Assembly: GCF_900636535.1 (NCBI RefSeq)
Contig: NZ_LR134289.1
Location: 4,295,001-4,359,000, forward strand
Reading direction: 5' to 3'
Source: Chryseobacterium gleum
GTDB lineage: Bacteria > Bacteroidota > Bacteroidia > Flavobacteriales > Weeksellaceae
DNA length: 64,000 bases
Shown here: positions 31,367-40,814 of the stretch, piece after piece
How the letters are laid out: every line of letters starts with the position of its first letter
Numbering within the stretch: position 1 is the first letter of the stretch
The notes under the pieces: model-generated
The model's input: the letters and a program-made list of their open reading frames with translations, nothing else
Told to the model about the DNA's origin: nothing
Databases searched by the model: none
Translations under genes and position numbers: made by a program

Positions 31367-32860
31367 TTAACTTACCATTGATTGGTAGATAAACTTCACC
31401 GAACTACTCACCATTTCAATTACCGGTTGTGGGAAAATACCTAGTAAAATCACAAAAACCGCTAAACTTGCCAATACAGAAAATTCTACACCTGATAAAT
31501 CTTTTGCTGTACTTAGAACTGCTGCATCTCCTTCACCAAACATTGCTTTTCCGTAGAATCTCAATAAATACACCGCACAAAGAATTACTGTGAGACCAGC
31601 AATTACTGCTGCTGTTCCGTTAAAATCATAAACTGATTTCAACAAAATAAATTCCCCGATAAATCCATTCGTTAATGGAACTCCCATAGAACCTAATATA
31701 ATAATCAGGAACAACACTGCAAATTTAGGTGCTACTTTCGCTAAACCACCCATTTGTCTGATGTCTCTTGATTTAAATCTCTTGTATAAAATATCACAAC
31801 AGTAGAATAATCCCACTACGTTAATACCGTGAGCAAAAGTCTGTACCAAAGCTCCTTCAGCACCTTCTACGTTGAACGTTCCTCTGAGAGTAACTACTGC
31901 AGAAGCAAAGATACCCGCTACCATCAATCCTACGTGAGAGAAAGATGAATAGGCAATGATTCTCTTCATATCCGTCTGGATGATGGCAATCAAAGCTCCG
32001 TGAACAATACCCACAATAGCAAGGATGATTACAATCTGTCCGGAAATTCCGGCAATCGGAATCGGAGTGATTGGAAGTAAGTAACGCATTACACCATATA
32101 CTGCCATCTTAAGCATGATTCCTGATAATAACATCGATCCCTGAGTGGGAGAGTAGGTATAGGTATCAGGTTGCCATGTATGGAAAGGGAACACCGGTAA
32201 TTTCACTGCAAATGCAAAGAAGATGAACCAGAATACCACAGTCTGCTGCGTTTCGTTCAGTTGTGCATTATATAGATCTGTTAAAGCGAATGATGCAGAG
32301 TGATTGTACACATAGATCAGTCCGGCTAACATAAATAATGATCCAACAAATGTATATACGAAGAATTTCGTAGTGAATTCGAACCTTTTATTTTCTTGTC
32401 CCCACAGTCCGGCAATGAACCAAATTGGAATCAAAGTTACTTCCCAGAAAATGTAGAATAACAATCCGTCTAGAGAAGTGAACACTCCTACAAGCCCGAA
32501 CTGCATCAGCAGAATCAATCCGTAGAATGTATTTCTGTAGCTTACATTTTCGTTGAAAGATGATAAAATGATGATTGGAGCCAGAATATTGGTCAGTAAT
32601 AAAAGCAGCATACTCATTCCGTCAACACCGAAATGAAGCGTACTTTTAATAAATTGAGACCAAGGATAAGTGATTTCGTACTGAAGCTTACTGTCTACTG
32701 TCGGTCCAAAATTGAAATCCGAAAGCATATAGAAGGTAAGGAGCATCTGTACCAATGCAATTCCAAGCGCCAAATATTTGCTGGAACTATTCTTCCAGGC
32801 AAAAACTAATCCCGAACCTACTAGAGGTAATAGTAATAATGTTAATAACAAACAAGACAT
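31367..32860 (-). CDS. nuoM: NADH-quinone oxidoreductase subunit M
   Basis: A 497-residue antiporter-like proton-pumping subunit of Complex I with about 14 membrane helices. It has 'LFYIFWEVTLIPIWFIAGLWG' (conserved Glu in helix 5), 'KLPVFPFHTWQPDTYTYSP', 'DMKRIIAYSSFSHVGLMVAG' and 'GVPLTNGFIGEF'. It is separated from nuoL by 2 nt. It ends in a hydrophobic segment as usual. Confidence 0.96.
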   Translation of the reverse strand: MSCLLLTLLLLPLVGSGLVFAWKNSSSKYLALGIALVQMLLTFYMLSDFNFGPTVDSKLQYEITYPWSQFIKSTLHFGVDGMSMLLLLLTNILAPIIILSSFNENVSYRNTFYGLILLMQFGLVGVFTSLDGLLFYIFWEVTLIPIWFIAGLWGQENKRFEFTTKFFVYTFVGSLFMLAGLIYVYNHSASFALTDLYNAQLNETQQTVVFWFIFFAFAVKLPVFPFHTWQPDTYTYSPTQGSMLLSGIMLKMAVYGVMRYLLPITPIPIAGISGQIVIILAIVGIVHGALIAIIQTDMKRIIAYSSFSHVGLMVAGIFASAVVTLRGTFNVEGAEGALVQTFAHGINVVGLFYCCDILYKRFKSRDIRQMGGLAKVAPKFAVLFLIIILGSMGVPLTNGFIGEFILLKSVYDFNGTAAVIAGLTVILCAVYLLRFYGKAMFGEGDAAVLSTAKDLSGVEFSVLASLAVFVILLGIFPQPVIEMVSSSVKFIYQSMVS

Positions 32861-32862
32861 TA

Positions 32863-34776
32863 TTATTGTAATAAAAAGTTAACAATTAATATAATTCCCA
32901 CCGCTAAAGACATGATAAGGATATATGTCTCTACATTTCCGTTCTGTACACGCTTCATAGCTTTTCCGCTGTCTTCAGCACCATCACCTACAAAGTTTAC
33001 GAAACGGTCTAAGATACCCTTATCAAACATTTTTCCTCCGCGTCCTAATCCTTCAACAGTTTTTACAATCAATGCGTTGTAAAGTTCGTCTACATATAAT
33101 TTCTTAGCAGAAAGTCTCTCCCATCCGGTATAGCTTTCTTCTGCCACAGCCATTTTTTTCTTTTTCACGTAGGTATTTCTTACGATAAACCAAACAGAGA
33201 AGAACATAATTACTGTAGCTGCCAATAAGATCATTTCAGTGTTGAAAGGTACTCCTGAAAGAGTAGCTTCCATCTGGCTATAGCTTTGTTCTGTAAGAAC
33301 TGGCTTTAACCATTCCATCAGTTTGGCATAGTGACCATGACCGATGAAGTGAGGCAGGTTAATAAAACCTCCGATTACAGAAAGAACAGCCAATACGATC
33401 AATGGTAATGTCATATTTGAAGGACTTTCGTGTAAGTGGTGTTTTTGTTCTTCAGTACCTCTGAATTCTCCGTGGAATGTAAGATAGTACAGTCTGAACA
33501 TATACGTTGCAGTGATTGCCGCTAAAACAAATAGGATTACCCAGTAAACAGGGTTTTTAGCGAAAGCTGCTACTAAAATTTCGTCTTTTGAGATCATCCC
33601 TGATAATAAAGGGAAACCTGAAATAGCTAATGTTCCGATCAGGAATGTAGCGTGCGTAAGAGGAATATATTTTTTAAGACCTCCCATGAAACGCATATCC
33701 TGCTCGTTACTCATAGCGTGGATTACAGAACCTGCGCCTAAGAATAATAAAGCCTTGAAGAATGCATGCGTCATTACGTGGAACATTGCTGTTGTATATG
33801 CTCCAAGACCTAAAGCAATGAACATAAATCCAAGTTGTGAAACAGTAGAGTATGCCAATACTTTTTTGATATCGTTCTGACGAAGTGCATAGAATCCCGC
33901 CAAAGCTGCCGTTAAGAATCCGATGAATAAAATTACTCCCTGTACGGTAGGCGCCAAAGTAAATAAGAAGTTAGATCTTACTACTAAATAAATACCTGCA
34001 GTTACCATCGTTGCCGCGTGAATTAACGCTGATACAGGAGTTGGCCCGGCCATCGCATCCGGTAACCATGTATATAATGGAACCTGAGCTGATTTACCGG
34101 TAGCACCGATGAATAAACTCGCTGTGATAAAGATGATCACTGTTCCGTCTAATTCAAATTTTGAAGCGTTTTCTGCTACAGAAAGATAATCTACAGCATT
34201 GGTCTGAGAAGCGATCATGAAGATACCGATCAATAACGCAAGGTCACCAATTCTGTTCATGATGAAAGCTTTTCTTGCTGCTTTACCGTATTCCTCGTTG
34301 GTATACCAGAACCCGATCAACAGGTAAGAACAAAGACCTACACCTTCCCATCCGATGAACAGAATAAGGTAGTTGCTTCCCATTACCAAAAGTAACATGG
34401 AGAAGATGAAAAGATTCAGGTAAGTAAAAAACTTGTAGAATCCTTTATCATGACTCATATATCCGATAGAGTATAAGTGGATCAGTGAACCGATACCCGT
34501 GATGATCATAACCATCATTAAAGAAAGCTGATCAATCTGGAATCCAAAATTGATCTGAACTCCGTTTACTCTAAACCATTCAAAAGCTTTTACAATGACA
34601 GGCTGACTTTCGGAATTGAAATTCATGAAAAGGCTTACCGCGATACAGAAAGATCCGAAAACTACCGCAGTAGCCAGAGATCCAACCAATATTTTTGGAA
34701 GATTTTTTCCGAACAGCCCGTTAATAAGAAACCCTAAAAGTGGTAAAAGTACTATTGCATATACTAGATTCTCCAT
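32863..34776 (-). CDS. nuoL: NADH-quinone oxidoreductase subunit L
   Basis: A 637-residue distal proton-pumping subunit of Complex I. 'FIGWEGVGLCSYLLIGFW', 'GATGKSAQVPLYTWLPDAMAGPTPVSALIHAATMVTAG' and 'NDIKKVLAYSTVSQLGFMF' are the antiporter-module motifs. The C-terminal ~120 residues contain the amphipathic lateral-helix region and the last membrane helix. Gaps to nuoK and nuoM are 2 nt each, so translation is tightly coupled. Confidence 0.97.
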   Translation of the reverse strand: MENLVYAIVLLPLLGFLINGLFGKNLPKILVGSLATAVVFGSFCIAVSLFMNFNSESQPVIVKAFEWFRVNGVQINFGFQIDQLSLMMVMIITGIGSLIHLYSIGYMSHDKGFYKFFTYLNLFIFSMLLLVMGSNYLILFIGWEGVGLCSYLLIGFWYTNEEYGKAARKAFIMNRIGDLALLIGIFMIASQTNAVDYLSVAENASKFELDGTVIIFITASLFIGATGKSAQVPLYTWLPDAMAGPTPVSALIHAATMVTAGIYLVVRSNFLFTLAPTVQGVILFIGFLTAALAGFYALRQNDIKKVLAYSTVSQLGFMFIALGLGAYTTAMFHVMTHAFFKALLFLGAGSVIHAMSNEQDMRFMGGLKKYIPLTHATFLIGTLAISGFPLLSGMISKDEILVAAFAKNPVYWVILFVLAAITATYMFRLYYLTFHGEFRGTEEQKHHLHESPSNMTLPLIVLAVLSVIGGFINLPHFIGHGHYAKLMEWLKPVLTEQSYSQMEATLSGVPFNTEMILLAATVIMFFSVWFIVRNTYVKKKKMAVAEESYTGWERLSAKKLYVDELYNALIVKTVEGLGRGGKMFDKGILDRFVNFVGDGAEDSGKAMKRVQNGNVETYILIMSLAVGIILIVNFLLQ

Positions 34777-34778
34777 TC

Positions 34779-35108
34779 TTATCCTCTTAATTTATTAAAT
34801 ATACTCACATCTACAGAACGGGTGTTTCTATACAGCATAGCAATAATTGCCAGACCTACCGCTACTTCAGCAGCAGCTACCACCATAATGAAGAAAACTA
34901 AAAGTTGTCCGTCGCCGTTGCCTTTGTATGCTGAAAAGGCTGCCAATAAAAGGTTTACAGAATTCAGCATAAGCTCTACACAGCCCAGAATCACAATAGC
35001 ATTTTTTCTAAGCAATACTCCCATTACTCCCAGACAGAACAATACTGATGAAAGAATGATGAAGTAGTCCAAAGGGATGCTTTGTATAAATGTATTTACT
35101 TCTCCCAT
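34779..35108 (-). CDS. nuoK: NADH-quinone oxidoreductase subunit K
   Basis: This 109-residue protein has three membrane helices. The second helix carries 'VILGCVELMLNSVNLLLAAFSAY' with the conserved buried Glu. The third has 'FFIMVVAAAEVAVGLAIIAML' with the second conserved Glu. Both glutamates are part of the proton path of Complex I. It sits 2-4 nt from its neighbours nuoJ and nuoL. Confidence 0.96.
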   Translation of the reverse strand: MGEVNTFIQSIPLDYFIILSSVLFCLGVMGVLLRKNAIVILGCVELMLNSVNLLLAAFSAYKGNGDGQLLVFFIMVVAAAEVAVGLAIIAMLYRNTRSVDVSIFNKLRG

Positions 35109-35112
35109 AATT

Positions 35113-35610
35113 TTATAAATCTTTTTTACCGATTAATACCGCGCCTACAATACCTGCCAGAATTAGGATGGAAGCAAGCTCAAACGGTAAAACATATTCA
35201 TTAAACAAAAGTCTACCCAGGTTTTTCGTAAGACCAACCCCTCTGTCTACATTTTCAACAACGATGTGATTGTCCTGAATCCCTCTGAATACTCCTAAAA
35301 CTCCAATTAATAAAAGCCCCGCAGTAAAAACTCCAACAAATTTTAAAGTATTGTTCTTCTTACTTTCGTCTGCTTTATTAAGATTAAGCATCATTAAGAT
35401 GTAAAGGAAAAGTACCATGATGGCACCTGCGTATACTATAATCTGGATAATTGCAAGGAACTGTGCATTGAGAAGAATGTACATTCCCGCAATTGAAAAC
35501 ATTGTAACAATTAATGACAAAATAGCATATAAAGGATTTTTTGCAAATACAAAGTAAACCGCACTTGCCACTGCTAAAAACGCCACCAAGAAAAATAAAA
35601 ACTGATCCAT
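35113..35610 (-). CDS. nuoJ: NADH-quinone oxidoreductase subunit J
   Basis: A 165-residue membrane subunit of Complex I with five hydrophobic segments. It includes 'FLAIIQIIVYAGAIMVLFLYILMMLNL', the conserved segment that undergoes pi-bulge change in the complex. The start overlaps the nuoI stop by 1 nt and the end is 4 nt from nuoK. Confidence 0.95.
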   Translation of the reverse strand: MDQFLFFLVAFLAVASAVYFVFAKNPLYAILSLIVTMFSIAGMYILLNAQFLAIIQIIVYAGAIMVLFLYILMMLNLNKADESKKNNTLKFVGVFTAGLLLIGVLGVFRGIQDNHIVVENVDRGVGLTKNLGRLLFNEYVLPFELASILILAGIVGAVLIGKKDL

Positions 35611-36167
35611 TATTTTACCGCATTTTTTTGTTTCTCGGATTGTCTTGTCGTGATATCAATCCTTTCATTTATTTTTTCAACTAATTTATCTTTTCCGTAA
35701 ATGAAAGAACCTCTGTTGGTTTCTACGTCCACCAATCTGTCAGTAAGGTAGATGGCAGATTTAGGACAAGCTTCTTCACACATACCACAGAAAATACATC
35801 TCAGCATATTGATTTCATATACTGAAGCATATTTTTCTTCTCTGTAAAGATGTTTTTCCTCTTTAGTTCTTTCAGCAGCAGTCATCGTAATGGCTTCTGC
35901 AGGACAAGCTACCGCACAAAGTCCGCAAGCTGTACATCTTTCTCTGCCTTCCTCGTCTCTTTTCAGAACGTGCTGGCCTCTCCAGATGGTGGTTCTTGGC
36001 TTCTGTACTTCCGGATATGAATATACTGCGGGAGCACCCTTTATCACGGTTCTTACAGCATGCTTAAATGTAATCCCCATTCCTGTAAAGATGGCAGGAA
36101 GGTAGATTTTTTCAGCAAGGGTCATTTCTTTATTGGAAACAACTTTTGATCTGTTAGTTAATTTCAT
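35610..36167 (-). CDS. nuoI: NADH-quinone oxidoreductase subunit I
   Basis: The subunit carries two 4Fe-4S clusters (N6a, N6b). It has the twin motif 'CTACGLCAVACP' (near residue 80) and 'CIFCGMCEEACP' (near residue 125), each CxxCxxCxxxCP. It passes electrons from NuoG toward NuoB and sits at the membrane-arm interface. 185 residues is normal. Its stop overlaps nuoJ, while upstream it is separated from nuoH by a 124-nt spacer with repeats. Confidence 0.96.
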   Translation of the reverse strand: MKLTNRSKVVSNKEMTLAEKIYLPAIFTGMGITFKHAVRTVIKGAPAVYSYPEVQKPRTTIWRGQHVLKRDEEGRERCTACGLCAVACPAEAITMTAAERTKEEKHLYREEKYASVYEINMLRCIFCGMCEEACPKSAIYLTDRLVDVETNRGSFIYGKDKLVEKINERIDITTRQSEKQKNAVK

Positions 36168-36251
36168 TTAATTATAGATATTAGATGTTAGACACCAGAT
36201 TTTAGACTAATCTTGTCTGTTATCTTAATTTTTAATATTCAATATTCACAC

Positions 36252-36284
36252 AAACCTAACAGGTTTTTAAAACCTGTTAGGTTT
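36252..36284. repeat. 33-bp palindromic element, copy 2, in the nuoH-nuoI spacer
   Basis: It has 15-nt arms identical to those of 19452-19484, but the loop is TTA instead of TCG. It lies in a 124-nt spacer inside the nuo operon, next to TTAGATGTTAGACACCAGA-type words (36174-36210). Confidence 0.85.
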
Positions 36285-36291
36285 AGATAAT

Positions 36292-37356
36292 TTAATTTCC
36301 AAACGCTAAAATTACAGCACCTGTAATTAACAGGTTTACCAATGCCATTGGGATTAATGTTTTCCATCCTAAGTGCATTAACTGGTCATATCTGAACCTT
36401 GGAAGGGTCCATCTGATCCACATGAAGATCAGAATTCCAATTACTGTTTTCGTAAGGAATGCTACAATACTTAAAATCCCTGCAGTGTTTTCACCCCAGT
36501 TCTGAGTTACCCATTCAATACCAGGATAGTTATAACCTCCGAAGAAAAGAACTACCATGAAAGCGTTTGAGATAAACATGTTCACGTATTCCCCGAACAT
36601 ATATAAACCTAACTTCATAGAAGAGTATTCTGTAGAATATCCTGTTACCAATTCAGATTCACACTCAGGTAAATCGAACGGGTGTCTGTTGGTTTCTGCC
36701 AAGGCGGCTACAAAGAAAACAAGGAAGGCAACCGGCTGGTAGAAAATATTCCAGTTCAATCCGGAAACCCAAGGAATTACACCCCATAATTTGCCGGTAG
36801 TCTGACTTTCAGTGATTTCTTTTAAGTCTAAGCTTCCTGACATCATAATGATAGAAAGAAGCGCTAATCCCATTGCCAATTCATAAGAAATCATCTGAGA
36901 AGAAGCACGGATAGCACCTAATAATGAATATTTGTTGTTCGAAGCCCAACCTCCGATCATGATTCCGTAAACTCCGATGGAAGCCATTCCGATGATGAAA
37001 AGTACTCCAACATCGATGTTTGCCACCTGAAGATCAAAAGAAGTACCTGCAATATTTAAACTTTTACCCCAAGGAATAACAGCTCCTGTAATCAATGAAA
37101 TAAACATTACCAAAGCTGGTCCTAATACGAAAAGGAATTTTTCTGCATTGGCAGGTGTAAAGTCTTCTTTGAAGAAAAACTTTCCACCGTCAGCAAGCGG
37201 CTGCAGCAATCCGAAAGGTCCCGCTCTGTTCGGACCAATTCTATCCTGCATGATAGAGGCTACTTTTCTTTCTGCCCAGGTAGAGTAGGCGGCAATCGTC
37301 AGTGATAGCAGGAAAAGTGCTAGTACAAGTATAAGTTTAAATGTAAGTAAATCCAT
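36292..37356 (-). CDS. nuoH: NADH-quinone oxidoreductase subunit H
   Basis: This 354-residue membrane subunit forms the quinone-entry site. It has 'ERKVASIMQDRIGPNRAGPFGLLQPLADG' near residue 29, 'AALAETNRHPFDLPECESELVTGYSTEYSSMKLGLYMFGEY' near residue 215 and 'WIRWTLPRFRYDQLMHLGWKTLIP' near the end, all hallmarks of NuoH. About eight to nine membrane helices are visible. It lies 177 nt downstream of nuoG. Confidence 0.96.
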   Translation of the reverse strand: MDLLTFKLILVLALFLLSLTIAAYSTWAERKVASIMQDRIGPNRAGPFGLLQPLADGGKFFFKEDFTPANAEKFLFVLGPALVMFISLITGAVIPWGKSLNIAGTSFDLQVANIDVGVLFIIGMASIGVYGIMIGGWASNNKYSLLGAIRASSQMISYELAMGLALLSIIMMSGSLDLKEITESQTTGKLWGVIPWVSGLNWNIFYQPVAFLVFFVAALAETNRHPFDLPECESELVTGYSTEYSSMKLGLYMFGEYVNMFISNAFMVVLFFGGYNYPGIEWVTQNWGENTAGILSIVAFLTKTVIGILIFMWIRWTLPRFRYDQLMHLGWKTLIPMALVNLLITGAVILAFGN

Positions 37357-37380
37357 TTTTTATTTTAAATGTTTGAAGAT

Positions 37381-37530
37381 GGGAGCTGGAAGCTGGAAGT
37401 TTATCACGTCGTGGCATCAACTCTTCATCACATTACCAAATTTTTTATATATTATTAAAACAGCTAAAATTAAAACTGAAATTTAGGGTATTTATTAAGC
37501 TCCCAGCTTCCAGCTTCCTAACTTCCAACT
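37381..37530. repeat. Inverted word repeats in the nuoG-nuoH spacer
   Basis: AGCTGGAAGCTGG occurs at the left end (about 37384-37396) and as its reverse complement at the right end (about 37503-37516). The copies are set in strings of GGAAGCTGGGAGC-type words. The AT-rich DNA between them holds no gene. Confidence 0.6.
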
Positions 37531-37533
37531 ATT

Positions 37534-38532
37534 CTATTTTTCGTCTTTTTCACTGATTTCTTTCGCCATCGGATTGTCTAAGACTCTTAGCTCATCTTTT
37601 GGCTTTTCGTAGTGGTTCAATGAAATTACAGAGTGTCTGTCGATATGTCTAGGACCTTCGATATTCCAGTCTGATAATGACTTTCTCTCAAAACGACATG
37701 TATCACAGATGAATTCTTCCACTTCGCCCCACTGGTCTTTTCTTGCGGTAACTCTTACAATTTCGTCACCTTTCATCCAAACTACAGCTTTACCGGAACA
37801 TTTATCACATTTGCAGGAAGCGTTCATAGGTTTTGTAAACCATACTCTGCTGGCAAAACGGGCCGTTCTGTCCGTTAATGCTCCAACCGGGCAAACATCA
37901 ATAACATTTCCGATGAAGTCATTATCCAAAGCTTTATTTAGGTATGTTGAAATTTCAGCATGATCTCCTCTGAAAAGGATACCGTGCTCTCTTTCACCTG
38001 TCAATTGATTGGCTGCCAATACACATCTTGCACAAAGAATACAACGGTTCATGTTCAATTTGATATGTGGACCAAGGTCATCGGCTTCGTAAGTATTTCT
38101 TTCGAATTCTGTTCTTGTATTTTCTACACCGTGCTCATAACCTAAATCCTGAAGATGACATTCTCCGGCCTGGTCACAGATAGGGCAGTCCAGCGGGTGG
38201 TTTACCAAAAGGAATTCGGTAACCGCTTTTCTTCCTTCCTGAGCTTTCTCAGAAGTAAGGTTTTTTACTTCCATCCCGTCCATTACATTAGTTCTGCAGC
38301 TTGCTACCAGTTTTGGCATAGGACGCGGATCTGCTTCAGATCCTTTAGAAACTTCTACCAGACAAGTTCTGCATCTCCCTCCACTGGTCTCTAATTTGCT
38401 GTAGTAGCACATAGCAGGAGGTACAGATTTACCACCGATTTGTCTTGCAGCTTCAAGGATAGAAGTTCCTGGCAACACTTCAGTAGTCTGTCCGTCTATA
38501 GTTATTTTGAATTTTTTAACTTCTTCGCTCAT
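37534..38532 (-). CDS. nuoG: NADH-quinone oxidoreductase subunit G, short form
   Basis: This iron-sulfur subunit has 332 residues, far shorter than the 700-900 of enterobacterial NuoG. Visible motifs in order are the 2Fe-2S ferredoxin domain ('CYYSKLETSGGRCRTCLVEV' and 'SCRTNV'), the His-Cys cluster ('HPLDCPICDQAGECHLQD') and a 4Fe-4S motif ('CILCARCVLAAN ... VCPVGALT'). A fourth Cys set follows ('CKCDKCSGKAV ... CDTCRF') that corresponds to the start of the lost molybdopterin-like domain. Short NuoG proteins are usual in Flavobacteriia. It lies 41 nt downstream of the barrel gene. Confidence 0.94.
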   Translation of the reverse strand: MSEEVKKFKITIDGQTTEVLPGTSILEAARQIGGKSVPPAMCYYSKLETSGGRCRTCLVEVSKGSEADPRPMPKLVASCRTNVMDGMEVKNLTSEKAQEGRKAVTEFLLVNHPLDCPICDQAGECHLQDLGYEHGVENTRTEFERNTYEADDLGPHIKLNMNRCILCARCVLAANQLTGEREHGILFRGDHAEISTYLNKALDNDFIGNVIDVCPVGALTDRTARFASRVWFTKPMNASCKCDKCSGKAVVWMKGDEIVRVTARKDQWGEVEEFICDTCRFERKSLSDWNIEGPRHIDRHSVISLNHYEKPKDELRVLDNPMAKEISEKDEK

Positions 38533-38536
38533 ATTG

Positions 38537-38570
38537 TATGCTTTAAGCTTTATGCATTAAGCAATAGGCT
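38537..38570. repeat. Repeated words between barrel gene and nuoG
   Basis: A string of GCTTTAAGCTTTATGCATTAAGC-type words with partial self-complementarity fills the 41-nt spacer. Confidence 0.4.
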
Positions 38571-38573
38571 TTG

Positions 38574-39449
38574 TTATTTATATTTCTTAGTATTAAATGT
38601 ATATCCGATTCCTGCAAGGACCTGTCCGAAAACGAAATCCTGTTGGGCTTTGTCCGGCTTATTATTCAATGTAGTCTTGATATCCCACATATTGATGTAA
38701 CCCGCTTTTCCTTCTAATCTTACCATTACATGGTCCCAAAGAACAAGGTTAAGACTGGCTCTTACGTCTGTACCCATACCTGCCACGTGAAAACGGTCGC
38801 TTCTTTCATTTCCGAAAAGCTTTACATTACTTTTCGGGAACATGAATCCGATACCGGCTCCATAAGACCAAACCAGATCAACATTTTTCTTATTGATCAG
38901 ATTCTGATATCTTTCAAGACCTAAATTTTCATAATTAAGTCCGTCAGTATGTTCAAAAGTAAGGAACTTCTCATCTGCCAGGTTCACCTGTCCGTTTTGC
39001 ACCATTGCTGCATATTCAGGGTCTGAAATATGGCCTTTGAAATTTACGGTCTGGTTTTGATCCATCACATATTTCATGTGGTCTATTCCTAAAACCAGGG
39101 CTAAGTTATCTTTAATAAAATATCCCGCTCTGAAGTTGTACTGAACCACTGTAAACCATCCCGGATTGATATAAACAATACCAAATTTGGTAGGTCTGTC
39201 CTGTGCAGATACATTATTCAGCTGAAAGTCGTAGCCATTTCCTGTGAAACGGATATCAGAGTTACTGAAAGCCGCTCTGTTCCATCCGAAGAAAACGAAC
39301 ATCTGACCTTTTTTGCTTAAAGGTTCCGGTTTCTTTCTGGAAACCAATGCCCCTTTATCTGAACTTCTATCTATTAAAGAATCCTTCTCTTTATTTTGTC
39401 CGAAAACAAAACTCGACATCATTAAGCCGACAACCAACAATTTTTTCAT
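38574..39449 (-). CDS. Outer membrane beta-barrel protein inside the nuo operon
   Basis: A signal peptide (MKKLLVVGLMMSSFVFGQ) precedes about 270 residues of barrel-like strands: 'MFVFFGWNRAAFSNSDIRFTG', 'WFTVVQYNFRAGYFIKDNLALVLGIDHMKYVMD', 'VWSYGAGIGFMFPKSNVKLFG' and 'VFGQVLAGIGYTFNTKKYK', ending near the C-terminus with an aromatic strand. The frame opens at 39548, but that part overlaps nuoF, and the signal begins at ATG 39449, only 5 nt after the nuoF stop. It is not a Complex I subunit by any motif. Its place between nuoF and nuoG implies cotranscription; its function is unknown. Confidence 0.85.
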   Translation of the reverse strand: MKKLLVVGLMMSSFVFGQNKEKDSLIDRSSDKGALVSRKKPEPLSKKGQMFVFFGWNRAAFSNSDIRFTGNGYDFQLNNVSAQDRPTKFGIVYINPGWFTVVQYNFRAGYFIKDNLALVLGIDHMKYVMDQNQTVNFKGHISDPEYAAMVQNGQVNLADEKFLTFEHTDGLNYENLGLERYQNLINKKNVDLVWSYGAGIGFMFPKSNVKLFGNERSDRFHVAGMGTDVRASLNLVLWDHVMVRLEGKAGYINMWDIKTTLNNKPDKAQQDFVFGQVLAGIGYTFNTKKYK

Positions 39450-39454
39450 TTCAA

Positions 39455-40813
39455 CTATGCGTTCTTTTCTACAGCCGGGATAGGATCTGCATAATGTGCC
39501 AATCCATAATTTTGTGTCTGAGACAGCTCTGGGTTTTTCACGTGCCACTCAAATTCATCTCTGAAGTGACGGATCGCTGCTGCAACCGGCCAGGCTGCTG
39601 CATCACCCAACGGACAAATCGTATTTCCTTCGATTTTTCTCTGGATATCCCAAAGCAGATCGATATCTTCCATTTTTCCTTCTCCTTTCTCGATTTTCTT
39701 TAAAATCTTGTACATCCATCCCGTTCCTTCACGGCAAGGAGTACATTGTCCGCAACTTTCATGATTGTAGAATCTTGCCAAAGTCATGGTATGTTCTACA
39801 ATACACTGGTCTTCATCCAAAACGATGAAACCTCCTGAACCCATCATGGTTCCGGTAGCGAAACCACCGTCTGCCAATGACTCATAGTTCATATATCTTG
39901 GCTCTCCGTTCACAGTTCTCAGCAATAGATTTGCAGGAACAATCGGAACAGAACTTCCTCCAGGGATACAAGCCTTTAATCTTTTACCATCTTTAATACC
40001 ACCGCAATATTCATCAGAATAGATAAATTCTTCTACAGTGATTGTCATATCGATTTCGTATACACCAGGTTTGTTGATATTTCCACAAGCAGAAATCAGC
40101 TTGGTACCTGTGGATCTTCCCACCCCGATTTTAGCGTATTCAGCACCTGTAATATCAATGATCGGAACCACTGCCGCAATAGACTCAACGTTGTTTACCA
40201 CCGTTGGTCTCTCCCAAAGACCTTTTACAGCCGGGAATGGTGGTTTTAATCTTGGGTTACCTCTTTTTCCTTCAAGGGATTCAAGCAATGCAGTTTCTTC
40301 ACCGCAGATGTATGCTCCACCACCTCTCTGTACGTAGATTTCAAGATCGAAACCGGTTCCTAAAATATTTTTACCTAAAAATCCTGCTGCTTTGGCTTCT
40401 TCAATAGCTTCTTCAAGGATATCCGGAATCCATGAATACTCTCCACGGATGTAGATATAAGAAGTATTGGAACCTAAACAGTAAGAAGAAATCAGCATTC
40501 CCTCGATCAGTAAATGAGGAAGGAATTCCATCAGATATCTGTCCTTGAATGTTCCGGGCTCAGATTCATCCGCATTCACAACAAGGTGTCTTGGAACACC
40601 TTCAGGTTTTGCCAGAAAGCTCCATTTCATTCCTGTCGGGAATCCAGCTCCACCACGACCTCTTAATCCTGAAGCTTTTACTTCTTCAAGAATTTCGTCA
40701 GGAGTCATTTTCAAGGCCTTTTCAGCTGCTGTGTAACCTCCTTGTTTACGGTAGGTTTCAAAGTAACGGATACCTTCTATATGTGCGTCTTTAAGTAAAA
40801 GTTTTTTACTCAT
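39455..40813 (-). CDS. nuoF: NADH-quinone oxidoreductase subunit F
   Basis: This 452-residue NADH-binding subunit carries FMN and the N3 4Fe-4S cluster. 'GLRGRGGAGFPTGMKW' (NADH site), 'NADESEPGTFKDR' (FMN site) and 'GGGAYICGEETALLESLEGKRGNPRLKPPFPA' are all present. The cluster ligands are in 'SCGQCTPCREG ... TICPLGDAA'. It lies 102 nt downstream of nuoE, in a spacer with repeated words. Confidence 0.97.
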   Translation of the reverse strand: MSKKLLLKDAHIEGIRYFETYRKQGGYTAAEKALKMTPDEILEEVKASGLRGRGGAGFPTGMKWSFLAKPEGVPRHLVVNADESEPGTFKDRYLMEFLPHLLIEGMLISSYCLGSNTSYIYIRGEYSWIPDILEEAIEEAKAAGFLGKNILGTGFDLEIYVQRGGGAYICGEETALLESLEGKRGNPRLKPPFPAVKGLWERPTVVNNVESIAAVVPIIDITGAEYAKIGVGRSTGTKLISACGNINKPGVYEIDMTITVEEFIYSDEYCGGIKDGKRLKACIPGGSSVPIVPANLLLRTVNGEPRYMNYESLADGGFATGTMMGSGGFIVLDEDQCIVEHTMTLARFYNHESCGQCTPCREGTGWMYKILKKIEKGEGKMEDIDLLWDIQRKIEGNTICPLGDAAAWPVAAAIRHFRDEFEWHVKNPELSQTQNYGLAHYADPIPAVEKNA

Positions 40814-40814
40814 T

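Noticed and set aside
36252..36284. Palindrome in the nuo operon as a terminator
   Set aside because: There is no T-run on the minus strand and essential genes follow, so it is more likely a repeat element.
39450..39548. Upstream extension of the barrel gene into nuoF
   Set aside because: It would overlap the nuoF coding region, and the signal peptide starts at ATG 39449.
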